A DNA stretch of 64,000 nucleotides from Deinococcus aetherius. Lineage in GTDB: Bacteria; Deinococcota; Deinococci; Deinococcales; Deinococcaceae. Of the stretch, positions 12,540 through 21,307 are shown piece after piece. Made by a program: the position numbers and the translations under genes. Within the stretch, counting starts at the first letter, position 1. The number at the start of each line of letters is the position of its first letter. The notes beneath the pieces were generated by a model. The model ran no database searches and was not told the DNA's origin. It worked only from the letters and a program-made list of their open reading frames with translations. The stretch spans positions 1,638,001-1,702,000 of the forward strand of contig NZ_AP026560.1 of the NCBI RefSeq assembly GCF_025997855.1. Direction: 5' to 3'.

Positions 12540-13322
12540 CTACCGCCGTTTTCTCTCCGCCCGCACCATCCGCACGAACTGGGCGAGACGGGGGGCGCGG
12601 TTCCAGCGTTTGCGGTCGAGGCCCACCCGCCAGAGGAATTCGACGCCGAGCTTGCGCGTCCAGGTGGGGGCGAGGTCGGCGGTCCCGGCGAACACGTCGA
12701 TGACGCCGCCGCAGCCGATGATGACGGGGGCGCCCAGCACCTGCCGCCAGTATTGGTTGAAAGTCTCCTGCCGCCCGCCCCCCATCCCGGTGAGGACGAG
12801 GTGCGCGCCCGACGCGCCGACGAGTTCCGCGACCCGGCGGTCCTCGGGGAGGTCGAAGTAGCCGTGGTGGACGCCCGCGACCCCGATGCCGTAGTCCCGC
12901 GCGGCGTTCTGCGCGGCCTGCTCGGCGACGCCGGGCCGGGCCCCCAGGAAGAAGACGCGCAGTTCCGCGCCGTGCCGCGCCATCAGCCCCTTGACGATGT
13001 CGTAGCCGGGGGCGCGGGGGACCTCCCGCCCGTGCAGTTGCCGCGCCGCCCACACGATGCCGATGCCGTCCGCCGTGACGAGGTCGGCCTCCTGCACCGC
13101 CGCCACGAGGTCGGGGCGGTTCCGGGTCTGCACGATGTACTCCGGGTTGAGCGTGACGACGGTATGCGGGGCGCGCGGGGCGCGGAACATCCACCCACCG
13201 AGGCGGGCGAGCGTTCCCTCCAGGTCGATCACGTCCAGCGGGAGATCGAAGAGGGTCAGGCGCTCCGCCGGGGAGGACGGCCCCGCCGGGTGGGACTGGG
13301 CGGTGGGCTGGGGTCGGGTCAT
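12540..13322 (-). CDS. WecG/TagA/CpsF family glycosyltransferase
   Basis: A 260-residue GT26-type enzyme that transfers an N-acetyl sugar to a lipid-linked acceptor in cell-wall or surface polymer synthesis. Family features seen are VVTLNPEYIVQTRNRPDLVAA, the ADGIGIVWAARQLHG segment with the catalytic aspartate, FFLGARPGVAEQAA and the late GCGGVIDVFAGT. I use the ATG at 13322 because TACAAT lies 11 bases before it. An in-frame ATG at 13343 lacks any ribosome site. It diverges from the Crp/Fnr gene, 86 bases apart. Confidence 0.9.
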   Translation of the reverse strand: MTRPQPTAQSHPAGPSSPAERLTLFDLPLDVIDLEGTLARLGGWMFRAPRAPHTVVTLNPEYIVQTRNRPDLVAAVQEADLVTADGIGIVWAARQLHGREVPRAPGYDIVKGLMARHGAELRVFFLGARPGVAEQAAQNAARDYGIGVAGVHHGYFDLPEDRRVAELVGASGAHLVLTGMGGGRQETFNQYWRQVLGAPVIIGCGGVIDVFAGTADLAPTWTRKLGVEFLWRVGLDRKRWNRAPRLAQFVRMVRAERKRR

Positions 13323-13333
13323 GCGTGGCGCGA

Positions 13334-13339
13334 ATTGTA
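13334..13339 (-). promoter_or_regulatory. -10 element of wecG-like gene
   Basis: TACAAT on the minus strand, 11 bases before the ATG at 13322. The predicted leader would be only a few bases. Confidence 0.5.
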
Positions 13340-13408
13340 ACATGGGGGGTGCCGGGGCCGGGGGCCGGGCTGTCCTCCTGCGGAATCCGGTGTGGCACAC
13401 TGAAACTC

Positions 13409-14083
13409 ATGATGTCCGGTGCATTCGGAGCGTTGCCCCAGGAGACGCTCGCGCAGGTGATGGCGGCGGCGCGCGTGGGCCGCTGGGCGCGGGGGGGGCT
13501 GCTCTTTCATCCCGAGGACCCGGCGGAGACGCTGCATGTGCTCACGCGCGGGAGCGTGCGGCTGTACCGCCTGGGGTCGGCGGCGCGCGAGGTCACGCTC
13601 GACGTCCACGGTTCCGGATCGCTGCTGGGGGCGTCGGCGCTGCTCCCGGGCGAGCGGTACGGCATGTACGCCGAGGCCATGGACGATACCGAGTCGCTGA
13701 TGCTGGGCCGCGAGACGTTGACCCGCCTCACCCGGGCACACCCGGCGGTCGGGGTGGCCCTCACCGAGCAGATCACCCGGCAGACGCGCGGGGTGCAAGA
13801 AAGGCTCTCCGGCCTCGTCTTCATGGAGGTCTCGCAGCGGCTCGCCCTCGCCCTCCTCGCCCTCGCCGAGCGGGAGGGCACCTGGCCGGAGGGCGGGGTG
13901 CTGGCCCTGCGCGAGCGGGTCTCGCACCAGGACCTCGCCCACGTCGTCGGCAGCACGCGGGAGACCATCACCAAGCTCCTCGGCGACTTCCGGGCGCGGG
14001 GCCTGCTCGACCTGGGGTACCGCCGCATCATCCTCACCGACCGGGCGGGGCTGATCAACGCCTCGCGGGAGCCGCTGAGGTAG
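13409..14083 (+). CDS. Crp/Fnr family transcriptional regulator
   Basis: A 224-residue regulator with an N-terminal cyclic-nucleotide-binding beta-roll (about residues 15-120) and a C-terminal winged helix whose recognition region reads HQDLAHVVGSTRETITKLLGDFRARGL. Fnr-type iron-sulfur cysteines are absent, so oxygen sensing by a cluster is unlikely. The cAMP-contact segment reads LLPGERYGMYAEAMDDTESL, which lacks the canonical GEhAL.. RSA signature, so the effector is uncertain. Two adjacent ATGs exist (13409 and 13412). Confidence 0.9.
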   Translation: MMSGAFGALPQETLAQVMAAARVGRWARGGLLFHPEDPAETLHVLTRGSVRLYRLGSAAREVTLDVHGSGSLLGASALLPGERYGMYAEAMDDTESLMLGRETLTRLTRAHPAVGVALTEQITRQTRGVQERLSGLVFMEVSQRLALALLALAEREGTWPEGGVLALRERVSHQDLAHVVGSTRETITKLLGDFRARGLLDLGYRRIILTDRAGLINASREPLR

Positions 14084-14086
14084 GGG

Positions 14087-14110
14087 AGTCGCCAGCTTCC
14101 AGCGGCCAGG
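14087..14110 (+). repeat. heptad array, CAGCnnC type (left arm)
   Basis: Units ending GTCGC, CAGCTTC, CAGCGGC, CAGG with a 7-base period. It is the inverted counterpart of 14391-14425. Confidence 0.7.
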
Positions 14111-14177
14111 AAAAGCCCGGTTTTGCAGGCTTTTCTCTCCACGGAGGGCGAGGCGTTCCTTGGCCCTGGGGGAGCGG

Positions 14178-14246
14178 CTGGGCTGGTCACACGCCCCCTC
14201 ACCCGTTGCTTCGCAACGCCCTCTCCCAAGAGTGGAGAGGGTCAAA
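14178..14246. repeat. GC-rich hairpin repeat element
   Basis: Contains CGTTGCTTCGCAACG and the strong hairpin CCCTCTCC..GGAGAGGG. Read on the minus strand it resembles the element at 39975-40033 (GTTGCGnAGC followed by a G-run and TGTGACC). Confidence 0.6.
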
Positions 14247-14390
14247 AGAGCGAAAACGCCAGGTCGTAAGCACATCTGATTTGCTTGCCTCTGTCGTAGA
14301 CAACCTGAACCCAGTTAAGAGAAAAGCCTGCCGGTTTTCAGCTCTGTTACCTCTGCCCTGCTCAAGGCTGACGGACCTCCTAGCGGTGTC

Positions 14391-14425
14391 CTGGCGACTG
14401 GCGACTGGCCCCTGGCGACTCTCCC
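14391..14425 (-). repeat. heptad array, CTGGCGA type (right arm)
   Basis: Units CTGGCGA, CTGGCGA, CTGGCCC, CTGGCGA, CTCTCCC in perfect 7-base register, complementary to the left arm at 14087. Confidence 0.85.
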
Positions 14426-14473
14426 GAAAGGTTGTCCGTGAGGTCGGCACGCCACCCCGGCGCGCAAACGTTC

Positions 14474-14479
14474 TAGGCT
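14474..14479 (+). promoter_or_regulatory. -10 element of bshC leader transcript
   Basis: TAGGCT seven bases before the ATG of the 7-codon leader ORF, in the leaderless arrangement seen repeatedly in this window. Confidence 0.5.
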
Positions 14480-14486
14480 GGGCCCG

Positions 14487-14510
14487 ATGCGGAAGACGGT
14501 GGGGCTGTGA
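14487..14510 (+). CDS. leaderless 7-codon leader ORF overlapping bshC
   Basis: ATG CGG AAG ACG GTG GGG CTG TGA encodes MRKTVGL. Its TGA overlaps the GTG start of bshC (GTGA). TAGGCT lies seven bases before its ATG, so ribosomes on a leaderless transcript would meet this ORF first and reach bshC by termination-reinitiation. bshC itself has no clear Shine-Dalgarno. This is inference from spacing. A simple alternative is that the ATG is not used. Confidence 0.4.
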   Translation: MRKTVGL

Positions 14511-16069
14511 AGGTGACGAGGAGTATCGCGGCGGCGTACCGGGCGGGCGATCTGCCCGGCTTTTTCCGGCTGCGACCGGGCGACCTGGAGGGGGCGGCGC
14601 GGGAGGGGCGGCGGGGCGTGGACCGCGTGGCCCTCGCGGACGCCCTGCGCGCCTACCACCGCGACCTGGGCACGCTGGACGCCCGCGTGGAGGCCACGCT
14701 CACGCGGCTCGCGCACCCCGCCTCCCGCGTGGTCGTGACCGGGCAGCAGGCGGGGCTTCTCACGGGCCCGGCGTACAGCGTCCACAAGGGGGCGGACGCC
14801 GCGCTCCTCGCCCGGCAGCTCGACCGGGAGGACGCGCCCGTCGTCGCCGTCTACTGGGTCGCCAGCCAGGACCACGACGCGGCGGAGGTGGCCTCGACCA
14901 CCCTCCTCGACCACGGCGAGGAGTTGCGCCGCCTGACGCTGGACGTGCCGCAGGGCGTGCCGGTGGGCCGCGTGGGGTGGCGGGAGGAGTGGACGGCACA
15001 GGTCCTCGGCCTGCTCGACGCCTTCGACACGGCTCCCGAGTACCGGGCGGCGGTGCGTTCGAGGGTGGAGCGGGCCGTCGCGGGCGGGGGGAGCTACGCG
15101 GACGTGTTCGCGCGCCTGATCCACGGGCTGCTCGCCCCCGCCGGGCTGCTCGTGCTCGATCCGCTGCACCCGGCCCTGGCGACGCTGATGGCCCCGACGC
15201 TCGACCGTGAACTGGAGCGTCCGCTGGGTGGCCCCGCCCTGATCGAGGACGCGGCGGAGCGGCTGCTGGAGGCGGGGTTCGAGCCGCAACTGCGCCGCCC
15301 GGCGGGGGCGACGAACCTCTTTCTGGAGGAGGGGGACGGGCAGCGGCGGCTGCTGCGCTTCGACGGGAAGCGGTTCTCCACCGAGACCGGGACGTACACG
15401 CGGGAGGAGCTTCTGGCCCTCCTCGACGCCGACCCCTCGTGTCTCACGCCGGCGGCGGGGCTGCGCCCGGTCGTGCAGGACGCGCTGCTGCCCACGCTCG
15501 CCTTCGTGGTGGGGCCGGGGGAAATCGCGTACGGGGCGCAGCTTGCCGGGGTGTACGAACTCCACGGGCTGAGGCAACCGCTGCTGTGGCCCCGCTTGAG
15601 CGTGACGTGGCTGGAGCCCAACGTGGCGCGGCTCCTCGCCCGCCTGAACGCGACCGCCGCCGAGGTGCAGGCCGACCCGGAGGGGGTGCTGGGCCGGGCG
15701 CTCGCGCGTGAACGGGGGGCGGGGGCAGCCTCCCAGGAGCGCCTCGCCACCCTGGACGCCGAGTTGCGCGCCCTGACGGAGGAACTCGGGGCGCTTGACC
15801 CCACCCTCGCCCGGGCCGCCGAACGCACCCACCTGCGGACGACCGGCCGGATTCGTCACCTCCAGACGCTCGCCCTCCGGGCCCTCGCCCGCCAGGAGGA
15901 CGACCGGACGCGGCAACTTACGCGCCTCAAGCGCCACCTCCTGCCGCTGGGCACCCCGCAGGAGCGGGAGATGAACTTCCTGACCTTCCTGCTCAAGCAC
16001 GGGGAGACGCCGCTGCGGCGCCTGCTCGAACTGCCGCCGGGAACCCAGGCGGAGGTGCCGATTCCGTAG
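14507..16069 (+). CDS. bshC: bacillithiol biosynthesis cysteine-adding enzyme BshC
   Basis: A 520-residue protein in the size range of BshC, which adds cysteine to glucosaminyl-malate in the last step of bacillithiol synthesis. Recognisable blocks are VVVTGQQAGLLTGPAYSVHKGADAALLARQLD, the YWVASQDHDAAEV active-site region, and a coiled coil toward the C-terminus (about residues 380-470) before the final LTFLLKHGE. The start is a GTG overlapped by a short leader ORF. bshA and bshB are not in the window. Confidence 0.93.
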   Translation: MKVTRSIAAAYRAGDLPGFFRLRPGDLEGAAREGRRGVDRVALADALRAYHRDLGTLDARVEATLTRLAHPASRVVVTGQQAGLLTGPAYSVHKGADAALLARQLDREDAPVVAVYWVASQDHDAAEVASTTLLDHGEELRRLTLDVPQGVPVGRVGWREEWTAQVLGLLDAFDTAPEYRAAVRSRVERAVAGGGSYADVFARLIHGLLAPAGLLVLDPLHPALATLMAPTLDRELERPLGGPALIEDAAERLLEAGFEPQLRRPAGATNLFLEEGDGQRRLLRFDGKRFSTETGTYTREELLALLDADPSCLTPAAGLRPVVQDALLPTLAFVVGPGEIAYGAQLAGVYELHGLRQPLLWPRLSVTWLEPNVARLLARLNATAAEVQADPEGVLGRALARERGAGAASQERLATLDAELRALTEELGALDPTLARAAERTHLRTTGRIRHLQTLALRALARQEDDRTRQLTRLKRHLLPLGTPQEREMNFLTFLLKHGETPLRRLLELPPGTQAEVPIP

Positions 16070-16072
16070 GGG

Positions 16073-16780
16073 TCAGGGGACGGCCTGGGGCTCGGTGGCG
16101 CTCTCCCCGTACTCCAGGCTGCCGAGGACACCCAGGGCCAGGGTTTCCAGGGCCGCCTGCCGCTCCTCAGGACGCGCCCCGTTCAGCGCGACGCGAAGCT
16201 GACGGGCGGCCCCGGCCTCACGCGCCGCCAGGTCGCGCAGCCAGTGTCGGGGCCCCACCTCCCACCAACCCCGCGCCGCGTAGAGGGCCCGAACCAGCCT
16301 CCCGGCGGCGTTCGCCACGAGGTAGGCGTGGATGGGCTCGCTCACGGAAGCCTGCGCCTCAACCACCTCGTCCACCAGCATGTGCCGCTCGGCGGGCGTG
16401 GGGGGACGTGGGGCCGGACCCGCCGCGTACAGCGCGCGAGCCTCGGCGACGAGGGCGTCCAGGTCGGGGTGCGGCACGAGCACGCGTCCCTCCGCGAACA
16501 TGGCGACGGTGGCCGCCTCTCCCTGCGCGAACATCGCCCGAATCTTCCGGGGCGGATTGTGGAAGACCTCGACGGGCACCCCGTCCACCACGAAGCTGCC
16601 CCGCCAGCGTTGATCCCCGGTCACGAGCGCGTGGAAGTCGAGGTCGCTGTGGGCGTCCGCCTCCCCCTGCGACGCCGAGCCGCACCACAGCACCGCGTGG
16701 ACGCCGGGGGTGGCGGTGACCCGACTCAACGCGGCGGGCAGGGCGGCTTCGAGTCGGGACTGGGCGGCGGGACCTCGCAT
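16073..16780 (-). CDS. nucleotidyltransferase domain protein
   Basis: A 235-residue protein with a minimal nucleotidyltransferase core. The motif GSASQGEADAHSDLDFHALV, near residues 34-53, carries the paired acidic residues, and a third is probably in VPVEVF. The C-terminal half is helical (ERHMLVDEVVEAQASVSEPIHAYLVANAAGRLVRALY), as in kanamycin-type or antitoxin MNT-like enzymes. TAGCCT lies five bases before the ATG. The substrate is unknown. It converges on bshC with only three bases between stops. Confidence 0.75.
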   Translation of the reverse strand: MRGPAAQSRLEAALPAALSRVTATPGVHAVLWCGSASQGEADAHSDLDFHALVTGDQRWRGSFVVDGVPVEVFHNPPRKIRAMFAQGEAATVAMFAEGRVLVPHPDLDALVAEARALYAAGPAPRPPTPAERHMLVDEVVEAQASVSEPIHAYLVANAAGRLVRALYAARGWWEVGPRHWLRDLAAREAGAARQLRVALNGARPEERQAALETLALGVLGSLEYGESATEPQAVP

Positions 16781-16785
16781 GGCCC

Positions 16786-16791
16786 AGGCTA
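16786..16791 (-). promoter_or_regulatory. -10 element of nucleotidyltransferase gene
   Basis: TAGCCT on the minus strand, five bases before the ATG at 16780. Confidence 0.45.
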
Positions 16792-16805
16792 ACGGGAGTG
16801 TCCCC

Positions 16806-17330
<525 letters not shown>

Positions 17331-17335
17331 GGGTC

Positions 17336-17341
17336 ATCGTA
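17336..17341 (-). promoter_or_regulatory. -10 element of DUF402 gene
   Basis: TACGAT on the minus strand, five bases before the ATG at 17330. Confidence 0.45.
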
Positions 17342-17419
17342 CGGGGCCCGTTCTTCGGGAGGAAGTGAACATCTTGGCAGGCGGGGCTTCATGAAGCGTC
17401 GCCTAAGTCCGGCCCGACC

Positions 17420-19963
17420 CTAGAGCACGGGCAGGGCGGGCAGGCGGTCGAAGCCCTCCGGCACGAACAGGCTCCCCTCGGTCGTCCCCTGGTCGGAGAG
17501 GGCGCGCAGGCGGGTCTCCAGGGCGGTCCCGCCCAGTTCCCCCGCCAGGAAGGCGCGGTGCAGGCGGATCACCTCGCGCACCTGCTGGGGCGACTCGTGG
17601 ACGAATTCGAGGCGGAAGTCGCGCAGGCCCGAGGCCAGCCAGTCGGTGAGGTGGGCGCCCGCCACCTGGGGACGGCCCTCGAAGACGGTGTTGCGACAGC
17701 CCACGTCGGCCATGACGGGGTGCGCGAACCCCCGCTCGTCGCGCAGGGCGACCCGGTGTGACTCGCAGGGGTGGCCGCAGTTGGTGTAGTCCGTCCCGCT
17801 CGACAGGAAACGGCAGAACACGCAGTGCTCGGTGTGGAAGACGGGGAGATGCTGGTAGGCGATGACCTCCAGCCGCTCCGGGCCGACCAGCCGCGCGAGG
17901 TCGGTGATCTGCGCGGCGTTGAGGTCGTGCGTGGGCGTCACGCGCCCCAGCCCCAGGTCGAGCAGCGCGCGGGTGGTGAGGACGTTCGCCGCGTTGAGGC
18001 TGAAGTCACCCGTGAGCGGGGGCAGGTCGGGCGTGCCCTGCAAGCCTTCGAGCAGCCCGCCCGACCGCACCAGCAACTCCGCATTCAGCGACAGCAGGAA
18101 CTTCTGGAGGTTCTGCTCGGTCGGCTTGAGGATGCGCGGGCTGGCGACGCGGACGGGGATGCCCGCCTCTTTCACCCGCTCGACGCTGGGTTTCAGACCG
18201 TACAGCTCCAGGTAGTCGAGGGTGACGGAGTCTGGCCGTTCCTCCAACGCGGCGTCCAGTTGCTCGGGGGTGCGGACGAGGACGTGGAGGCGGGGTTGTG
18301 GGGTGTGGGCGGTGGGGCGTGGGGCTCCGGTCTCGCGCAACGCCTCGTCCAGCCGCGCCTGGATGTCCCGCTCGGGAGCCTGCCCGCGCAGGGCGGTGAA
18401 TTGCTCCACCGCCTCCCGCCGCAGCGCGTTGAGTTGCGAGACGGGGAGGAACCCGGGCCCGGCGAGGTCGGCGGTCAGGCCCGCGAGGTGGTAGCCCGTG
18501 CCGCCCAGCTTGCCCAGTTGCTCGGCGAGGGCCCCCTCATCCAGAGCGCGGTTGCGGGCGGGCTGGAGGGGGACCTCCAGGGTCGCCGTGACGCCGTGGC
18601 CCCGCTCGTCGGTCAGCGTGAGGGCGGGGACCTCCCCGACGTGGCCCCGGAAGTGGGCGGTCACGGGGCGGGTGTACACGGGGTCCTGCGCTTCGAGGAG
18701 GGGTTTCACCCGCGCGGAGAGGGAGGGGTCGTGCGTCCGCCACACGGGGTCACCGGGTCGCACCCGCGCCGGGTCCACCGCGCCGCGCCCGAAGCGGAGT
18801 TCGGCGGTCTCCCCGGGGCGCACCGTCTCGACCTGACGCCCGCGCTGCCACAGGCCGTACAGGAAGCCGCCCTCCTCGCGTCCCTGGGGCGTGCGCCAGT
18901 TCGCGGGGTCGAAGACGAGGCCGTCCCCCGGCCTGACCTCCCCGGACAGCTCGACGAGGACGCCGCGTTCGGTCACGCCCCGCACCGTGCCCACCCGCAC
19001 GCCCCGGTGCCTGGGCGCCCGGCCCCGCACGACGGCCTGGTGGTTCGTCCCGCTCAGGAAGTGGGGGCCCAGGCCGCGCGAGTACACCTGCTCCAGGTCG
19101 CGCTCCTCCTGGGGAGTCACGCTGAGGGGCAGGCCCGCCCACGCCTCGTCCACGGCCTTGCGGTAGGCGGCCGTCGTCAGGGCCACGAAGTCGGCGTCCT
19201 TGTAGCGGCCCTCGATCTTCAGGCAGTTCACGCCAGCCTGGATGAGGTCGGGCACCTGATGGAGGGCGTAGAGGTCGCCGGGCGAGAGCAGGTAGCGGGC
19301 GTCGCCGAGATCGCGCTTCACCCCGTCCACCAGCATCTCGTAGGGGAGGCGGCACGCCTGGGCGCACTGGCCCCGGTTTGCGCTCCGCCCGCCCCACGCC
19401 TCCGAGGAGAAGCACTGCCCGGAGTAGCTGACGCACAGGGCGCCGTGGACGAAGGTTTCGAGTTCGAGGTCGGTCTGAGAGGCGATGCGCCCGATGTCCC
19501 GCAGGCTCAGTTCGCGCCCGAGAACGACCCGGCTCGCCCCGAAGCGGCGGGCGAGTTCAGCCCCCTCGGCGGAGGTGATGCTCATCTGCGTGGAGCCGTG
19601 GATGGGGAGATCGGGGCAGATTTGATGCGCTAGCCGCGCGACCCCCAGGTCCTGCACGATGATCGCGTCCACCCCGCTCTCGGCGAGGTGGATGAGCTGC
19701 CGTTCGGCCTCGCGCAGCTCGCGGTCGAAGACGAGGACGTTGAAGGTGACGAAGCCCAGCACCCCGCGCTCGTGCAGCGCCCGCATGATGTCGGGCAGTT
19801 CCTCGTTGGTGAAGCCGACCTTCGCCCGCGCGTGGAAGGCCCGGGCGCCGAAGAAAAGGGCATCGGCCCCGGCCTCCACGGCGGCGCGCAATTGGGACCA
19901 GCCACCGACGGGACTCATGACTTCCGGTTTCACGCGCGCACGGCGCCGGGCAGCATCGGGCAT
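17420..19963 (-). CDS. rlhA: U32 peptidase family protein, RlhA-like tRNA/rRNA hydroxylation enzyme
   Basis: An 847-residue member of family U32, long enough to include the extra C-terminal region seen in RlhA (23S rRNA cytidine hydroxylation) and relatives that modify tRNA. The N-terminal core has GADALFFGARAFHARA, LPIHGSTQMSITS, VLGRELSL, FVHGALCVSYSGQCFSSE and NRGQCAQACRLPY, with clustered cysteines for an iron-sulfur centre. More cysteines occur near the C-terminus (HCVFCRFLSSGTDYTNCGHPCE). The middle linker TGAPRPTAHTPQPRLH is encoded by a 7-base-period repeat. TAAACT is eight bases before the ATG. The exact RNA target is inferred only from family. Confidence 0.8.
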   Translation of the reverse strand: MPDAARRRARVKPEVMSPVGGWSQLRAAVEAGADALFFGARAFHARAKVGFTNEELPDIMRALHERGVLGFVTFNVLVFDRELREAERQLIHLAESGVDAIIVQDLGVARLAHQICPDLPIHGSTQMSITSAEGAELARRFGASRVVLGRELSLRDIGRIASQTDLELETFVHGALCVSYSGQCFSSEAWGGRSANRGQCAQACRLPYEMLVDGVKRDLGDARYLLSPGDLYALHQVPDLIQAGVNCLKIEGRYKDADFVALTTAAYRKAVDEAWAGLPLSVTPQEERDLEQVYSRGLGPHFLSGTNHQAVVRGRAPRHRGVRVGTVRGVTERGVLVELSGEVRPGDGLVFDPANWRTPQGREEGGFLYGLWQRGRQVETVRPGETAELRFGRGAVDPARVRPGDPVWRTHDPSLSARVKPLLEAQDPVYTRPVTAHFRGHVGEVPALTLTDERGHGVTATLEVPLQPARNRALDEGALAEQLGKLGGTGYHLAGLTADLAGPGFLPVSQLNALRREAVEQFTALRGQAPERDIQARLDEALRETGAPRPTAHTPQPRLHVLVRTPEQLDAALEERPDSVTLDYLELYGLKPSVERVKEAGIPVRVASPRILKPTEQNLQKFLLSLNAELLVRSGGLLEGLQGTPDLPPLTGDFSLNAANVLTTRALLDLGLGRVTPTHDLNAAQITDLARLVGPERLEVIAYQHLPVFHTEHCVFCRFLSSGTDYTNCGHPCESHRVALRDERGFAHPVMADVGCRNTVFEGRPQVAGAHLTDWLASGLRDFRLEFVHESPQQVREVIRLHRAFLAGELGGTALETRLRALSDQGTTEGSLFVPEGFDRLPALPVL
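18293..18327. repeat. translated heptad array inside the U32 gene
   Basis: Units GGGTTGT, GGGGTGT, GGGCGGT, GGGGCGT, GGGGCTC in exact 7-base register. It encodes a proline-rich linker between domains. Confidence 0.7.
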
Positions 19964-19971
19964 AACGCGCC

Positions 19972-19977
19972 AGTTTA
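19972..19977 (-). promoter_or_regulatory. -10 element of U32 gene
   Basis: TAAACT on the minus strand, eight bases before the ATG at 19963. Confidence 0.5.
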
Positions 19978-20018
19978 GCCGCTCGTCACAGGTGGGAGCG
20001 TGAGGCAGGGAACGGGGC

Positions 20019-20504
20019 TCAGGCGGCCCGCTTGGGCCAGGAGGTCACGCGGTGGTGGGCTCGCACGAGCAGCACGGGCACGGGCGAGTGGTTGGCCACC
20101 CCCTCCGCCACGCTGCCGAGCGGGGCGCGGCTCAGGCCACTGCGACCGTGGGTGCTCATCACGATCAACCGGGCACCCTCGTCCCGCGCCACCCCCAGGA
20201 TCGCGCTCTGGACCGGACGACTGGCGGCCCGCTCGACGTGTACCCGCGCTCCCGGCACGCGGGCGGCGAGCCTGGCCTCGACCTGTCGCCGTTCTTCCAG
20301 CAGGTCCTCCTCGCTCGTGACGGGGAGGTAGGCGAACCCGTCCGCGACGGCGGGCAGGGGGTCGGGCTGCACGAACAGCACGCACGGCTCCGCTCCCAGC
20401 CCGGCGGCGAGGGCCTGAGCGTGCGCGAGGGCGTGGTCGCCGAGCGCGCTGGTGTCGGTGGTCACGAGGATGGTGTTCCTGGAAGCGTCCTCATCGCCTG
20501 ACAT
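20019..20504 (-). CDS. universal stress protein (UspA family)
   Basis: A 161-residue single-domain Usp. The opening strand [20 protein letters not shown] and the ATP-binding signature [32 protein letters not shown] (G-2x-G-9x-G(S/T)) are intact, so it should be the ATP-binding type. The ATG at 20504 is chosen because TACGCT lies exactly six bases upstream; an ATG at 20528 has no signal. Confidence 0.92.
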   Translation of the reverse strand: MSGDEDASRNTILVTTDTSALGDHALAHAQALAAGLGAEPCVLFVQPDPLPAVADGFAYLPVTSEEDLLEERRQVEARLAARVPGARVHVERAASRPVQSAILGVARDEGARLIVMSTHGRSGLSRAPLGSVAEGVANHSPVPVLLVRAHHRVTSWPKRAA

Positions 20505-20510
20505 GGGGCG

Positions 20511-20516
20511 AGCGTA
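20511..20516 (-). promoter_or_regulatory. -10 element of usp gene
   Basis: TACGCT on the minus strand, six bases before the ATG at 20504. It decides the start codon. Confidence 0.55.
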
Positions 20517-20566
20517 GGAACGGGGCATTCCCGGGGAGTTACCGCGTTCCCCTGGCCCCAGGACGG

Positions 20567-20908
20567 TTAAGACAGGACCCGGAAGTCCTCCCCGGCCCGG
20601 TACTCGCAGACCGTGGGCGACCTGCCGCCGTCCGGCGCCTGCGGCAGCGCGTCTTTCTCGTTCAGATCGAGCAGGTGGTCGAGCACCCGCTGAAAGGGCT
20701 CGACCCCGTCGGCGTCCACGGCGGGCTTGGCGACGACGGCGGCGGCCCCGTAAGTCTCCGCCGAGGGAGTGGTCTGCCGCCGCAGCAGGAACCGGACCTG
20801 CCCTGGCTCCGTCTCCATCGTGAGGTCGAGGCTGGGGCCGAGTCGGGTGGCGTAGGCGACCAGGGTGGCCTTCGCCATCCGCTCGAACTGTTCGGGAGAA
20901 ACGTCCAC
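20567..20908 (-). CDS. hypothetical protein, 113 residues
   Basis: A small soluble acidic protein ([19 protein letters not shown]..) with no motif that I recognise. It starts with GTG at 20908, five bases after TACCCT. Codon use matches the neighbours, so it looks like a real gene. It lies between the rhodanese gene at 20942 and usp on the same strand. Confidence 0.6.
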   Translation of the reverse strand: MDVSPEQFERMAKATLVAYATRLGPSLDLTMETEPGQVRFLLRRQTTPSAETYGAAAVVAKPAVDADGVEPFQRVLDHLLDLNEKDALPQAPDGGRSPTVCEYRAGEDFRVLS

Positions 20909-20913
20909 GGCTC

Positions 20914-20919
20914 AGGGTA
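20914..20919 (-). promoter_or_regulatory. -10 element of hypothetical gene 20567-20908
   Basis: TACCCT on the minus strand, five bases before the GTG start. Confidence 0.4.
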
Positions 20920-20941
20920 GAGGCGGGGCCGTCCGTGCCGC

Positions 20942-21229
20942 TCAGGCCTTTTCTTCACCCTCGCGCGCCAGGGCCGGAACGCCGCCGGGGTAGGCGCTCA
21001 CCTCCAGCCCGTCCGCCTGGAGATAGCGGGCGGCCAGCCCAGAACGCGCCCCCCGCTCGCAGATCACGACGAGGGGCCCGAGGTCGCGGCTCAGCCCGTG
21101 GGTGCCGTCCTCGATGGCGTCGAGGGAGACGGCACGCACCGGCAGCCTCGTCAGCCGTTCCAGGGGCTCACGCCGCCGCAGGTCCTCGGGCCGCAGGTCG
21201 ATGACGGTGACGCCGCCAGGGAGAGGCAT
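20942..21229 (-). CDS. rhodanese-like domain protein
   Basis: A 95-residue single rhodanese domain. The active-site loop is CERGARSG, with the persulfide-forming cysteine, after the strand GPLVVI. It probably moves sulfane sulfur in the cytoplasm. The ATG at 21229 lies six bases after TACACT. It diverges from a second rhodanese gene at 21308. Confidence 0.85.
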   Translation of the reverse strand: MPLPGGVTVIDLRPEDLRRREPLERLTRLPVRAVSLDAIEDGTHGLSRDLGPLVVICERGARSGLAARYLQADGLEVSAYPGGVPALAREGEEKA

Positions 21230-21235
21230 GGGGGG

Positions 21236-21241
21236 AGTGTA
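21236..21241 (-). promoter_or_regulatory. -10 element of minus-strand rhodanese
   Basis: TACACT on the minus strand, six bases before the ATG at 21229. Confidence 0.55.
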
Positions 21242-21255
21242 GCCCGCCTCCGCCC

Positions 21256-21278
21256 GCACCATTGCGACTGCACCATTG
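21256..21278. promoter_or_regulatory. direct repeat between divergent rhodanese promoters
   Basis: GCACCATTG occurs at 21256-21264 and again at 21270-21278. Each copy falls where the -35 region of one of the two divergent promoters should be. A shared regulator site is possible, but chance is not excluded. Confidence 0.35.
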
Positions 21279-21295
21279 GGGAGAGGGCCCTGGGC

Positions 21296-21301
21296 TATGC
21301 T
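21296..21301 (+). promoter_or_regulatory. -10 element of plus-strand rhodanese
   Basis: TATGCT six bases before the ATG at 21308. Confidence 0.55.
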
Positions 21302-21307
21302 GGCCCC

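Larger units (their letters stand above)
14084..14486. other. gene-free stretch made of nested inverted repeats
   Basis: No ORF in this gap looks real. It contains heptad arrays at both ends in opposite orientation (14087-14110 and 14391-14425) and, inside them, a perfect 13-base inverted repeat (GCAGGCTTTTCTC at 14125-14137, its complement at 14319-14331). In the centre is a GC-rich hairpin element (14178-14246). The nesting suggests a MITE-like insertion or a structured RNA. A leaderless promoter for the bshC leader lies at its right end. Confidence 0.6.

Noticed and set aside
11874..13340. 488-residue plus-strand ORF opposite the phosphoesterase and glycosyltransferase
   Set aside because: It is the complement of two well-supported genes with all motifs intact on the minus strand.
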